Shown piece after piece: positions 1-9,753 of a stretch of 64,000 nt of DNA. A program made the position numbers and the translations under genes. Positions within the stretch are counted from its first letter, which is position 1. Each line of letters starts with the position of its first letter. The notes below the pieces were generated by a model. It did no database searches. It had not been told where the DNA came from and worked only from the letters and a program-made list of their open reading frames with translations. The stretch comes from Saprospiraceae bacterium. GTDB lineage: Bacteria; Bacteroidota; Bacteroidia; Chitinophagales; Saprospiraceae. The stretch lies in assembly GCA_020628645.1 (NCBI GenBank), contig JAHDES010000011.1, positions 2,431 to 66,430 on the forward strand. Direction: 5' to 3'.

Positions 1-693
1 ATTATTGATGATGAACCCTTAGCGCACAAGGTCATTGAACAATATGCCAAAGATTTACCCTTTTTGGAGATTGTGGGGCAGTGTTATTTGGCGACAGAGG
101 CATATGCGTTTTTACAAAAGGAGCAAATTGATCTTCTCTTTTTAGACATCAATATGCCCAAATTAAAAGGCTTAGATTTTCTACGGACCTTGGATCAACG
201 CCCTCAGGTGATTATCACTTCTGCTTATGAAGAATATGCCTTAGAAGGTTACGAACTACAAGTTTGTGATTATTTACTCAAACCCTTTCGTTTTGATCGC
301 TTTTTAAAAGCTGTAAAATTAGCCCATCAACAAGTATTCACGATTGTTGAGCCTGTGAGTACTTCATCAATAGAAACAAATGAAACACAAAACATTTTTA
401 TCAAAGTGGATAAACGCTTGATCCAAATTAATCTTGCCGAAATTCACTATTTAGAAAGTTATGGTAATTATGTCAAAATTTGGATGGGCGATCAATTTCA
501 TTTAACAGCACGAACTTTATCTAGTTTTGAAGCTGAATTATCAGTTACGCATTTTCTACGTATTCACAAATCCTTCATTCTACAACGCCAGTTTATTAAC
601 TATCTCGAAGGACAACAAATTGCTATGAAGAATGGAAAATTATTGCCGATTGGTAAAAACTATCGCTCTGTGGTGAAAGAGTGGTTGCGGTAG
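1..693 (+). CDS. LytTR-family response regulator (5' end outside window)
   Basis: This is a two-component response regulator that would accept phosphate from a histidine kinase and bind DNA through a LytTR domain. The frame is open from base 1, so the N-terminus lies upstream. In the visible fragment (230 residues) the acidic pair is D3-D4, the phospho-acceptor is D49 in LFLDINMP, the conserved T/S follows at IITSA, and the Lys is K94 in LLKPF. A LytTR DNA-binding domain occupies about residues 120-228, with the typical YLESYGNYVKI and FLRIHKSFI segments. In Bacteroidota such regulators are usually paired with a membrane histidine kinase of the 5TM/LytS type encoded next door; the partner would be left of the window. 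The target is unknown. An internal TTG at 64 is not a credible start because the receiver domain begins before it. Confidence 0.93.
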   Translation: MIDDEPLAHKVIEQYAKDLPFLEIVGQCYLATEAYAFLQKEQIDLLFLDINMPKLKGLDFLRTLDQRPQVIITSAYEEYALEGYELQVCDYLLKPFRFDRFLKAVKLAHQQVFTIVEPVSTSSIETNETQNIFIKVDKRLIQINLAEIHYLESYGNYVKIWMGDQFHLTARTLSSFEAELSVTHFLRIHKSFILQRQFINYLEGQQIAMKNGKLLPIGKNYRSVVKEWLR

Positions 694-790
694 ATATAAT
701 TTTCATCGTTTACTTGACAGAGGTGTTTTTCTTTATAAATTTTTAAGGATTAAATTGTAATTTGGAAAAGGCAAAAAGTCGACTATTTAC

Positions 791-1615
791 ATGATTCAAT
801 TTGATCGAATAGAAAAAGGTTTACAACTACCTCCTTTTGTACAAGGGGTCTGGACCATTCAAAATAAAGGAGAAGATGCAACGATTCAGTTAGTGGCAGA
901 TGGTTATCCTGAATTAGTAATACCAATCAATTCGACGATTCATAGTGTATTTAATGAAACGGTTTTTAGTACGAATACACCTTTTTTAATTGGACAAATT
1001 AACACGGCTTGTGAAATCAAAATCGCTCAAAATAGCTTTTTCTATTCTTTGAAATTATTTCCGTGGAGTTTAGGCTTATTTTCTTATCAACAGGCTAAAG
1101 CTTTGACCAATAAAAGTATCCCCTTAAATGAAATTAGTGGTCAATTCGATGCTGTTTTTCGTCGATTTTATGAACAAATGGAAGAAAATAAGCATTCTTT
1201 GATGCCATTACAATATTTATTGCTTGAGCTAAAAAATCAATTATCAACTACCGAAACACCCCTTTTAATTCAAGATGTATTGAATAAATTTTCGGGCGTT
1301 CGGCAGTTGACCTTACAAAACATAGACGTTAAAACACGATTTAGTCGCCGCTATTTAGAAAAGCAATATGCCCAACACATCGGTCTTAGTCCTAATCAAT
1401 ATTTAAAGGTGCTTCGTGTTAAAAAAGCATCTATTTTGATGACGACGAATCTAGAAACGAATATCCAAAGTGTAGCCCAAGCCTTAAATTATCATGATAC
1501 CAGTCATTTATACAAAGATTTTAAAGGATTGACAGGCTTGAGTCCTAGTGCTTATCTCTTGAAAAACAATCCTTTACACGACTATGAATCCTATCTTTCC
1601 CAATGGGATTATTGA
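791..1615 (+). CDS. AraC-family transcriptional regulator
   Basis: A 274-residue transcription factor. The C-terminal third (about residues 165-260) is an AraC-type double helix-turn-helix: RFSRRYLEKQYAQHIGLSP and the second helix unit with VAQALNYHDTSHLYKDFKG and LTGLSPSAYL are characteristic. The N-terminal 150 residues resemble the cupin-like sensor (DUF6597 type) found in many Bacteroidota AraC proteins, where LKLFPWSLGLF is a familiar stretch; no ligand can be named. The ATG at 791 is the only reasonable start. The gene converges with the BNR-repeat gene on the other strand and the two reading frames overlap by 7 bases at their 3' ends, so there is no room for an intrinsic terminator between them. 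Confidence 0.9.
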   Translation: MIQFDRIEKGLQLPPFVQGVWTIQNKGEDATIQLVADGYPELVIPINSTIHSVFNETVFSTNTPFLIGQINTACEIKIAQNSFFYSLKLFPWSLGLFSYQQAKALTNKSIPLNEISGQFDAVFRRFYEQMEENKHSLMPLQYLLLELKNQLSTTETPLLIQDVLNKFSGVRQLTLQNIDVKTRFSRRYLEKQYAQHIGLSPNQYLKVLRVKKASILMTTNLETNIQSVAQALNYHDTSHLYKDFKGLTGLSPSAYLLKNNPLHDYESYLSQWDY

Positions 1616-4221
1616 AGCACAATTTTTGTTGTAAATGCTCGATTTTGATATTGAATTTGTATAAAATAAACCCCTGCTTCTTTTGCCCATTTCCGAAGAG
1701 AATAATTTGCTTTAAACGAATTTTGCCCCACTTGTCCTTCAAATAAGGTACTCATTTTTTGTCCTAATATATTGAGTAAACTCACTTTTATATTCTCTCT
1801 TTCTATATCCTCAATTTGTACCTGAATCTCGTCTGAAGTAGGATTCGGAAACACCTTGAAATCAAGTTTTGGAGTAGCTAAAGAAGTGGTAGACGTTACA
1901 TCATTAGTATAGGCTTTCGTGCGCCAAACACCTCTTCCTAAAGTGCCGACGACTAAGGTGCTATCCGTAGGATTGTATTCAATATCATAGACGTAAGTGA
2001 TGGGTAATCCATCATTATATGGACTCCATTCTATCCCTCCATTCGTAGAAATGAACACGCCTAAATCAGTGCCAACATAAAGAATATCGTCATTAGTGAA
2101 ATCAACAGCAAAAGCATTGGTCGTAATATCAGGGAGATTGCCTTGTATGGGTAACCAAGAATTTCCACCATCAACTGATTTATAAACATGAGCAGTTGCA
2201 GCATTGATACTATTTCGAGTAGCAAAAATCACATTTTCATCTAAGGCACTTGTTTTTATATCCGTAACGCGCCAACCTGGAGCAGAATTAGTGGTTGTCC
2301 ATGTATTCCCTGCGTCTTCAGAACGATAAAAACTCCAACTTGTCCCATTCCAAGAAGTAGCATAAGCAATGGAAGGATTCGCTTCACTAAATCGGAAATC
2401 AGAAAATAAAGAGCCTGTTAAAACAGGCGTCCATGACAGCCCTCCATTGCTGCTACGATACAGTTTTTGTTGGGTCGCGCCCAAAAGAATATTTCCATTT
2501 TCAGGATGAATGGCAAGTGGTGCGTAAAAGGTGCTGGTGTTTTCATTTAAATTCATACCTGAATTAATTTGAGTGCCAATAATTTGGGAACCGCCTGAAA
2601 ATTTCCAATACGTACCATCGATCCAAGTCCCATAAAAAATAGAGGGATCATTAGAATGAATTTCTACATCCGCACCGTCAAACCATGCCCATTTATACCA
2701 TTCCAAACCATTGGAAACATCAACCGCATGAATGCCATGATCTTGTAAACCTCCTGTGAGAATATCGGGATTAATCCGAGAGGCAGTAGCTGAAATAAAT
2801 TGACTCGTCACCAAACCATCATTTTTATCTTCAAAACACTGTCCTCCATCGGTACTGATAGCTACACCACCATCATTTAAGGAATACAATAAGAGCGAAT
2901 CGTGTGGACTAAAGCCAAAATCATGATGATCCGCCCACATCGTACAAGCAGGCGGATCAATACAATTCGTACAAATCAAGCGATCTTTTTGTGTCCAAAA
3001 CAAACCGCCGCTTCGACTTTCCCACATGGTCACTCCGCCAAAGAATACATGATCGGGATCGTAAGGAGAAACGGTAACGAAATTATTATACCAGCCTTGA
3101 CAAAAGTTAACAAATTGTGGAGAACAAGGAGCATTTGGCGCACTAGTCAATTTTGTCCAACTTTCTCCATTATCGGTGGTTTTGAAAACGCCATGCAAAG
3201 AAAAATTACTTACACGAATGATAGAGGTATATAAAACATTGGGCTCACTTTCACACTGAGAAACTCGAATGATATTCATATCACTAGTGGGTAATCCATT
3301 GGTCAATTGTTGAAAGCTTTGTCCTCCATTGGTAGATTTGAAAACTCCTTTCCCTTCAAAAGCAGTGAATAAAATAGAGGGATCATTTTTTTGAATGATA
3401 ATGTCATTACAAATAAAATTAGCATGATTCGTTCCATCGCCCATGACGAGTGTCCAATTAATGCCTTCATCCGTACTTTTCCAAAGACCGTTGGTCGCAG
3501 CAGCCCATACTTCATTGGTATTGGTCGGATGCCACGCCATACGCAAGATAGAAACTTGTGCACCAAGCGAATAAGAAAAGGAAGTGGGTAGCCAAGTATT
3601 ACCTCCATCAGTAGATTTTAAAATACCAATGCCAGGTTTGATGACGGTATTTGTTGGAGAATAACCTTCTCCAGTTCCGATTAAAAGGGTGTTATTATCA
3701 TCTGGTTTGATGACAATTGCACCAATACCTGTAGATGGAATATTATCGGTTTTTGGTGTCCAAGAATCACCACTATCTTCGGTTAACCATAAACCACCAG
3801 AAGCTGATCCGATCCAAACTCGATCTTTATCGTGTAAATCAAAAGCGTGGGAGGCAAGTCGTCCGTTGTATCGAACTAGTAGACTCGGTCCTAAATTTTG
3901 CCAATTGGCAACTGGACTTCCATTTTTATTTTCAGCTTGATCTAAAATTACTTTTTGGAAAATCTGCAAACGATCTTTGTCTGATAATTCTCCTGTTTTT
4001 AAAACACGGGCTTCATAAAAACTTTTGAGGCGAGTAAAAGGCATGATCCCCGTTCCTTCTAATTGGTCAAAATCTCCTTGATAATCCTTAAATAATTGTT
4101 GATATAAGCTATCCATTCGCTGGATACTTGGGGTCGTAAATTCTGTTTTGATTGGAGATTGTGCTATTAAAAAAAGGGATATACTATTGATAAATAGTAA
4201 GAGAAGAATTGGTCGTAGCAT
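1609..4221 (-). CDS. T9SS-exported BNR/sortilin-type beta-propeller protein
   Basis: A secreted protein of about 870 residues. I place the start at the ATG at 4221 because it begins directly with a signal peptide (MLRPILLLLF...LFLIAQ); the longer frame starts with TTG at 4284 and adds an unlikely leader. The body is made of repeated Asp-box/BNR units (SxDGGxTW variants such as STDGGNTW, STNGGQSF, TTDNGESW, SEDAGNTW, SVDGGNSW), as in VPS10/sortilin-like propellers and exo-alpha-sialidase-type folds. The last 80 residues are a T9SS type A sorting domain (FPNPTSDEI ... GVYFIQIQ ... TKIVLQ), so it should be delivered to the cell surface or medium. The fold is often found in glycan-binding or degrading proteins, but no catalytic residues can be assigned, so the substrate stays unknown. 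Confidence 0.88.
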   Translation of the reverse strand: MLRPILLLLFINSISLFLIAQSPIKTEFTTPSIQRMDSLYQQLFKDYQGDFDQLEGTGIMPFTRLKSFYEARVLKTGELSDKDRLQIFQKVILDQAENKNGSPVANWQNLGPSLLVRYNGRLASHAFDLHDKDRVWIGSASGGLWLTEDSGDSWTPKTDNIPSTGIGAIVIKPDDNNTLLIGTGEGYSPTNTVIKPGIGILKSTDGGNTWLPTSFSYSLGAQVSILRMAWHPTNTNEVWAAATNGLWKSTDEGINWTLVMGDGTNHANFICNDIIIQKNDPSILFTAFEGKGVFKSTNGGQSFQQLTNGLPTSDMNIIRVSQCESEPNVLYTSIIRVSNFSLHGVFKTTDNGESWTKLTSAPNAPCSPQFVNFCQGWYNNFVTVSPYDPDHVFFGGVTMWESRSGGLFWTQKDRLICTNCIDPPACTMWADHHDFGFSPHDSLLLYSLNDGGVAISTDGGQCFEDKNDGLVTSQFISATASRINPDILTGGLQDHGIHAVDVSNGLEWYKWAWFDGADVEIHSNDPSIFYGTWIDGTYWKFSGGSQIIGTQINSGMNLNENTSTFYAPLAIHPENGNILLGATQQKLYRSSNGGLSWTPVLTGSLFSDFRFSEANPSIAYATSWNGTSWSFYRSEDAGNTWTTTNSAPGWRVTDIKTSALDENVIFATRNSINAATAHVYKSVDGGNSWLPIQGNLPDITTNAFAVDFTNDDILYVGTDLGVFISTNGGIEWSPYNDGLPITYVYDIEYNPTDSTLVVGTLGRGVWRTKAYTNDVTSTTSLATPKLDFKVFPNPTSDEIQVQIEDIERENIKVSLLNILGQKMSTLFEGQVGQNSFKANYSLRKWAKEAGVYFIQIQYQNRAFTTKIVLQ

Positions 4222-4284
4222 AAATCGTTGTTTTAGATTACAAAAAAATTGAATCAAAACAAGATTAGTAGATAAGATGGACAA

Positions 4285-4417
4285 AAGAAACTTAGGGAAG
4301 ATGTTTTGTCGGCTATTAGCACGGGATGCGGTGCTTTGTTCGTTTTTTTACCGATGGAGAGGAGATAGTTTTTGGTATTGATGCTATAATATGAAATAGT
4401 ACTAATTTTAATTTCTA
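4285..4417. other. Short intergenic spacer between two minus-strand genes
   Basis: No gene. A small inverted repeat (GCAC at 4319-4322 and GTGC further on) followed by a T-rich run on the plus strand is present, but no plus-strand gene ends here, so I do not call it a terminator. Confidence 0.3.
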
Positions 4418-5383
4418 CTACCAGATTTTTTCTTTTAGTAAATAATGTTGCACATAATCGTTAATCCCATCTTCTAAACTGTAAAACGATTTTTTATAGC
4501 CAGCTTTTTTGAGTTTAGTCATCTTGGCTTGGGTATAATACTGATACTTATCACGGATATCTAATGGGGTATCAATAAAGGAAATATTAGGGGCTAAATT
4601 CATTGCGTTGAAGGTAGCGGTTGCAAGATCGTAGAAGGTACGTGCTTTTCCTGTTCCTAAATTATATAATCCACTTTTAGGCTGCTCTTGATGTAAAAAA
4701 TACAATACATCGACCACATCTTTTACATAAACAAAATCACGTTGTTGTTCCCCATCTTTAAAATCAGGATGATGAGATTTGAATAATTTCATACCCCCTG
4801 TTTCCTTGATTTGTTTGACGGTATGAAAAATCACAGAAGCCATTCTTCCTTTATGGTATTCATTGGGGCCATAGACATTAAAAAACTTCATACCTGCCCA
4901 AAAAGGAGGCGTTTCTTTTTGATCCAGTACCCATTTATCAAAATCATTTTTTGAATCGCCATATGGATTTAAAGGTTTTAAATCATTAACGATTTTATGA
5001 CTATCGGTAAAACCATGTTCTCCCATACCATAAGTGGCAGCACTAGACGCATAAATGAGTGGAATTTGATATTTCGTGCAGGTATTCCAAATGGTTTTGG
5101 AATAATTGAGATTGAGTTCATCAAAAATGGTAGTATCCATTTCGGTGGTATCGGTACGTGCGCCGATGTGATAAACAACCTCCACACGAGATTGAAGTCG
5201 TTCTAACCATTCTAAAAAAATGGAACGATGAATGGCGTCACCAATGGATTTATTGGCAAGATTGCGTTCTTTTTTATTCTGGTAAAAATCATCGACTACA
5301 AGAATGTTGGTATGACCTTCATCATTGAGTTTACGAATCAAACAACTACCAATAAAGCCAAGTGCGCCTGTTACAATTATCAT
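4418..5383 (-). CDS. hldD: ADP-glyceromanno-heptose 6-epimerase
   Basis: An extended short-chain dehydrogenase/epimerase that converts ADP-D-glycero-D-manno-heptose to the L-glycero form used in the lipopolysaccharide inner core. The 321 residues match the family length. The Rossmann glycine motif is at the very N-terminus (TGALGFIGS), followed by the acidic NAD(P) ribose region VVDDFYQNKK. The catalytic YxxxK is Y141-K145 in NPYGDSK, and the substrate segment KFFNVYGPNEYHKGRMASV is typical of HldD rather than of UDP-glucose epimerases. The start ATG at 5383 gives the complete nucleotide-binding motif. The gene stands alone here; no other LPS-core gene is adjacent. Confidence 0.93.
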   Translation of the reverse strand: MIIVTGALGFIGSCLIRKLNDEGHTNILVVDDFYQNKKERNLANKSIGDAIHRSIFLEWLERLQSRVEVVYHIGARTDTTEMDTTIFDELNLNYSKTIWNTCTKYQIPLIYASSAATYGMGEHGFTDSHKIVNDLKPLNPYGDSKNDFDKWVLDQKETPPFWAGMKFFNVYGPNEYHKGRMASVIFHTVKQIKETGGMKLFKSHHPDFKDGEQQRDFVYVKDVVDVLYFLHQEQPKSGLYNLGTGKARTFYDLATATFNAMNLAPNISFIDTPLDIRDKYQYYTQAKMTKLKKAGYKKSFYSLEDGINDYVQHYLLKEKIW

Positions 5384-5456
5384 AATGAAAAAGAGAAAAG
5401 TGGATGTAGATAAATATACATATTTGAACGCGAGTTAAGAAACTCACAAAACATAT

Positions 5457-5589
5457 TATATAATTCAAGTTGCGGATAATTCATTATAAAGCTTCATGCG
5501 TCATATTTTGATTCAAAACTTGCCTTTTAGGCTGTTTTTCTCAAAATTCTCCTTACGAACCTTAAATCATCCGCAACTTAGGTTATATA
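5457..5589. repeat. Palindromic intergenic element, family B copy 1
   Basis: Two arms of about 25 bases face each other: the left arm at 5457 reads TATATAATTCAAGTTGCGG and the right arm ends ATCCGCAACTTAGGTTATATA, its imperfect reverse complement. The core between them is non-coding. The same arm (CAAGTTGCG ... CGCAACTTG) is found again at 12955-13066, which shows that this is a dispersed element and not a local accident. It could be a miniature inverted-repeat element or a transcribed hairpin; the sequence does not decide. Confidence 0.65.
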
Positions 5590-5614
5590 GGCGAAGTTAG
5601 GAAACTTCGCCTAT
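5587..5614 (-). terminator. Terminator-like hairpin behind the SPOR gene
   Basis: A perfect 12-base stem (ATAGGCGAAGTT / AACTTCGCCTAT) with a 4-base loop sits 19 bases past the stop of the SPOR gene on the minus strand. The T-run is better on the plus side (cctttctctttttt), so its direction is uncertain; it overlaps the edge of the palindromic element. Confidence 0.5.
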
Positions 5615-5633
5615 CCTTTCTCTTTTTTAGTTG

Positions 5634-6362
5634 TTATTTTACTTTTTTACCGCGCATTTTATGAACATAGGCTTCAGGATAGCCAAGTCCTTTTAAGCGA
5701 TTGGCAGCAGCGCGAGCATCACTGATGGTATTGTAACGACCAGCAGTAACGGAGTAATATTGCGAAAAGTCGAAGTTAAATACTTCTGCATTATTATAGC
5801 CTTGACGCTGAAGTTTAAGCGCAAGTGCATCGGCATTATCTTCATAGCTATAGCTTCCACAAACGACTAAGAAATTTCCTTTTACACCACTTGAATGCCG
5901 TACCAGTGAACTGCCACTACTAGATGAGGAAGAATAATCAGTTTCTTTACTTGATGAATAATTACTACCACTGCCACTACTTCGACTGTCATCATCCTCG
6001 TCGTCACGGCTAAAGGTGGTGTATTCTTCATCTTCGTCCTCGTATTCATCATAAGCAGCGTCTTCATCATCTACAATGGTTTCACCATCATCATAATCTT
6101 CATCTGAGCGTGCACGATTGACACGATCATCTTCGTCGTTGATGTCATAGGAATCTTCATCTGAATAGGGTTCGCCATCATCGTACTCTGCATCTTCATC
6201 ATTGTATTCATTATCATTATAAACACTTCCATTTTCACTAGTACCATCTGCATTGGCACTGATAGAAGTATCATCTCCTGTATTACACGAACGATTAACG
6301 GTAGAAATCCAGACAAAAGCAACTAGAGCTATTAGGGCTAGTAGGAAAATATTACGTATCAT
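5634..6362 (-). CDS. Membrane-anchored SPOR-domain protein with acidic linker
   Basis: A 242-residue protein. An N-terminal hydrophobic helix (about residues 4-20, FLLALIALVAFVWI) would hold it in the inner membrane with the rest in the periplasm. Residues 28-130 are an extraordinarily acidic, Asp/Glu/Tyr/Ser-rich linker, then a Ser-rich stretch (130-155). Residues 160-242 form a SPOR domain (GNFLVVCGSYSYEDNADAL ... YYSVTAGRYNTISDARAAA ... AYVHKM). SPOR domains bind denuded glycan strands of septal peptidoglycan, so a role at the division site or in wall remodelling is plausible. It is monocistronic, 154 bases downstream of the helicase gene, and followed by a strong hairpin. Confidence 0.87.
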   Translation of the reverse strand: MIRNIFLLALIALVAFVWISTVNRSCNTGDDTSISANADGTSENGSVYNDNEYNDEDAEYDDGEPYSDEDSYDINDEDDRVNRARSDEDYDDGETIVDDEDAAYDEYEDEDEEYTTFSRDDEDDDSRSSGSGSNYSSSKETDYSSSSSSGSSLVRHSSGVKGNFLVVCGSYSYEDNADALALKLQRQGYNNAEVFNFDFSQYYSVTAGRYNTISDARAAANRLKGLGYPEAYVHKMRGKKVK

Positions 6363-6515
6363 AATGTTGTGGTTTATAGTAGTACAGAGGGATTACTACC
6401 TATTCATAGTATGTTTTTTATATTATCGAGCTTGGAAGCTGTTGATAATAATGGCAATTTAAGATTTTTTGATGAAAAAAGAATGTTTTTGCTTATTTCC
6501 CTAAAATGGATTGAA

Positions 6516-9500
6516 CTAAACTACAGTTTTGTCTTGCTCCGAAGTTTCAACTTGCATCCAACCACAGCCCATTACAAAATGGACGTAGGTCTTTATTTTT
6601 TTATTGGGGAATTGGGTTTGGATGGCTTGTTTGGCAAGTTCGAGCCAAGGTAGAAGTTCACGTATTTTTCCTTTCCATTTTTTTTGTTCTCCTGAAAATC
6701 CACTATTTTGAATCAGATGAATGCTTTCTTTTTCTATAATAAGAATATCAATAATGGTTTGAAACAAACGCTGTTCTCGCTGTAATGAAACGGGGTATTT
6801 ACGAAGCACTTGTTGTGCAGAAAAATTAGACTTTATTTCATTCAACCAATTATTTCCAACTTGAAGAAACGCTTGTGCTTTGACCTGATCCTCTAATTCA
6901 AAACGATGGATTAAGCCATTTGCCATTTGCAATCTATTCTCATTGGTATATTTTAAACTATCGGCAGTTAAAAAGGCTTTTAGTGCTTTTGCCAATTCGT
7001 ATAAATTGGTATCCTCTTTTACTTTAATGGGTGGCGCATAGGTTTTGGTAGGATGGATACGATGGAGTTTAAAATGCTGATGAATGGGATCTTCTTCCGC
7101 TGAAATATGATAAGTGTCGAAATTTGTTTTTCCGATTTGTTCTTCAATATAAGTGATTTGTTCTTCAGGGAAATCCGTTGCGGGAAAATCTATTCCATAA
7201 TAAGGTGTGTCCAATTGTGTTTCTAAATAAGTCTCCTTCCATTCCCAAGGGGTTTCAGGAGAATTAGCATCTAAGGTAGGATGATTTTCTTCGCCCTTGT
7301 GCCATACGCGATTGAGCCATTTGGTTGATTTAGCACGCGTAGGAAAAATAAGATAATCTCTTGCACGAGTGATGCCTACATAAAGCAAGCGCGCTTCTTC
7401 TTCCATGGCTTGTTTGATGGCTTGTTTTTTTTCGTCACTAAGATTGATGCGTTCCATGAGAGGAGTACCACGCGATTGGTCACCATATGGATTGATCCAA
7501 TAACGAATCCAGCGATTGCCTAAAATGTTCGTTAAATCGACTTCCTTTTGTTCAGAAACGAGGCTAATTCCCCAAATATTGTCCCGAAGATTTCCTTCTA
7601 AATTATGTAAAATGACCACGGGATATTCTAATCCTTTACTTTTGTGATAGGTCAAAATATTTATAGCATCCGCCCCTTCTCCTGATCCTTGTTTATCCAT
7701 TGAGCGACTTTCTTGTTCATTCAACCACAATAAAAAACCACCTAAAGAAGCCGCCGTATGTAGGCGATTACAATTTTCTTCGTATTGGAGCGCCATTTTT
7801 CGGAGTACATCTACATTATCAAAACGCTGAGCAGTATTACCCCAACTCGCAATGGTACGCCGCAATTCTAATTCCTCTAGCAACAAATTTAAAATCTCCG
7901 AACTGGACAATTCTACTGCTTCTAAGCGCAAAGCATTCAATCGTTGGATAAAAGGATCATCATCAGCCCATTTGAGGTATTTATTTTCTTCTATTTTCTT
8001 TAAATAATTTAGACGATCTTGAATGATGGCTTCAATATTTTTAGCGGAAGCGAGCAATAAAATTTCCGCTACAGAAAGAGAATCTACTTCATTTAACAGA
8101 TACTTCAAACAAGCCAAAATCAATTTTGCTTCGGCTGTTTGTAGTAAACCCGTTCGAGAAATAGCTGCTTTTAAACCCACCCGATGAAAAGCCTCTGCCA
8201 TTTGCTCGCAAGCAATATTGGAGCGGCATAAAATAGCAACATCTCCAGCTACTGCTCTTCGAGCTTCCTGTTCTCCTTTTGGGATGAAATAGATGCCTGT
8301 TTCCAATTGTTGTTTGGTACGATTGGCGATGGCATTTTCGAGCCATTTGGAAGGATGTCTTTTTTTATCACTATCCAATTGAAAATGCCAATGAATGAGT
8401 GCATCTTCTACTTCAAAAGGTTCATCTTGTTGATTTTGACTATCGTTGCTGGCTTTTTTGGTACGTTTTGGAACGAGGGCAACTTGATCTTCGGGTAAAT
8501 CATTGAATGCTTTACAAAAAATCGCATTGGTGGCATTAACGATGTCTTCTCTCGAACGCCAGGAGTATTTTTGAATATCTTCAGGCTTAACGCCTCCTTG
8601 TTTTTCAATAATGGCTAACATTAATTTAGGATCAGCACCGCGAAATCCATAAATAGATTGTTTGGGATCGCCTACCCAGACGGATTGATTAGCAACTTGA
8701 GAAAGTTTATAAAAAATCTCTAATTGAATGGGGCTGGTATCTTGAAATTCATCGACCATTAATAAATCTAATTCTTCGGCGAGAATTTCCTTGACTTCAG
8801 GATGATCTAAAAGACGTTTTACCTGAATTTCCATATCAATGTAATCAATCAAGCCTCGTTTTTTCTTATAAGCATCGTATTCACGCAGGGCTTCTATCGA
8901 GATGTCAAAAATACCATAAATGAATTCTTGAATATCTTGATGAAATTTGTTGCTTTTTTCATGTTTCCAAGCGCATTCCACCAGATTAAAAATATCATCT
9001 CTACTTTTTGCACCGACTTTTGTTTTGGCTAGTTTCACCCATTGGTGCCAATGGAGTTCTCCTCTAAAACGAAGTTCATTTCGAATGGCTTTCAAACCAC
9101 TTACTGCAGTAGCAGTTGTTTTTGTGGAATCTTCATTATTCTCTAAAGTCGTAATCGTGTTTTCTAGTTCTTGAGCGAGATCAGTTGTTAATTTAGCGGT
9201 AGTAATACTTGGTTTGTTCCCAAAATAAATTTGAAAACTTTCAAACGATTCTATCTTACTTTTTTCTAATACAGCAATATCGAAATCATTGACCCGAGCA
9301 ACATCCGTGAGGGTTTTGACTTCTTTTCTCCAATCGTAACGATCTTTTTTATTGAGTCCCAAACGATCCGCTAATCCTTCCATTTGACGAATTCGTTTTT
9401 CGGTCAGTACTGTAGCGAGGGATTGATTAAAGAGTAATTGCTGATCTTCATCTGCCATAATCGCTACTTCAGGCGAGACACCCGCCTCAAAAGCGAAGCG

Positions 9501-9752
9501 TTTTAACAATTTTACCCCAAGTCCGTGTACGGTACCGATGAGGGCATTGGCGAGTTCGTCGGCAGCATCAGTAAGTCCTTCTTCCAGTAATTTCACGCGT
9601 ACGCGCTCCTGCAATTCGGCTGCTGCTTTATTAGTGAAGGTAGTCGCAATAATTCCACTAGCTCGGACTGTTCCACTTTGTAGATAGCCGACCATTTCTT
9701 GTGTGAGTCGATAGGTTTTGCCGCTTCCCGCGCCCGCTGATATGATTTTCAT
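6516..9752 (-). CDS. UvrD/AddA-like superfamily 1 helicase (RecB/AddA family)
   Basis: A 1078-residue DNA helicase of the UvrD/RecB/AddA group, probably acting in double-strand-break repair. Visible motifs: Walker A GAGSGKT at residues 7-13, motif Ia TTFTNKAA (37-44), DEFQD at 334-338, GDPKQSIYGFRGAD at 361-374, YHKSKGLEYPVV and the motif VI region LLYVGITRARDYLIF. Length and layout fit AddA, which ends in a PD-(D/E)XK nuclease. Here the C-terminus keeps a nuclease-like outline (GLIHRFELEDQ, then IIDILI near 1000) but the expected DxK strand reads IQNSGFSG (about 1014-1021), so the nuclease looks inactive. No AddB-like gene is adjacent. Its start codon lies 1 base after the dcd stop codon, so the two are almost certainly one transcript. 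Confidence 0.9.
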   Translation of the reverse strand: MKIISAGAGSGKTYRLTQEMVGYLQSGTVRASGIIATTFTNKAAAELQERVRVKLLEEGLTDAADELANALIGTVHGLGVKLLKRFAFEAGVSPEVAIMADEDQQLLFNQSLATVLTEKRIRQMEGLADRLGLNKKDRYDWRKEVKTLTDVARVNDFDIAVLEKSKIESFESFQIYFGNKPSITTAKLTTDLAQELENTITTLENNEDSTKTTATAVSGLKAIRNELRFRGELHWHQWVKLAKTKVGAKSRDDIFNLVECAWKHEKSNKFHQDIQEFIYGIFDISIEALREYDAYKKKRGLIDYIDMEIQVKRLLDHPEVKEILAEELDLLMVDEFQDTSPIQLEIFYKLSQVANQSVWVGDPKQSIYGFRGADPKLMLAIIEKQGGVKPEDIQKYSWRSREDIVNATNAIFCKAFNDLPEDQVALVPKRTKKASNDSQNQQDEPFEVEDALIHWHFQLDSDKKRHPSKWLENAIANRTKQQLETGIYFIPKGEQEARRAVAGDVAILCRSNIACEQMAEAFHRVGLKAAISRTGLLQTAEAKLILACLKYLLNEVDSLSVAEILLLASAKNIEAIIQDRLNYLKKIEENKYLKWADDDPFIQRLNALRLEAVELSSSEILNLLLEELELRRTIASWGNTAQRFDNVDVLRKMALQYEENCNRLHTAASLGGFLLWLNEQESRSMDKQGSGEGADAINILTYHKSKGLEYPVVILHNLEGNLRDNIWGISLVSEQKEVDLTNILGNRWIRYWINPYGDQSRGTPLMERINLSDEKKQAIKQAMEEEARLLYVGITRARDYLIFPTRAKSTKWLNRVWHKGEENHPTLDANSPETPWEWKETYLETQLDTPYYGIDFPATDFPEEQITYIEEQIGKTNFDTYHISAEEDPIHQHFKLHRIHPTKTYAPPIKVKEDTNLYELAKALKAFLTADSLKYTNENRLQMANGLIHRFELEDQVKAQAFLQVGNNWLNEIKSNFSAQQVLRKYPVSLQREQRLFQTIIDILIIEKESIHLIQNSGFSGEQKKWKGKIRELLPWLELAKQAIQTQFPNKKIKTYVHFVMGCGWMQVETSEQDKTVV

Positions 9753-9753
9753 G

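Noticed and set aside
4319-4354. Terminator-like plus-strand hairpin with T-run
   Set aside because: No plus-strand gene ends there; the nearest plus-strand gene ends at 1615.
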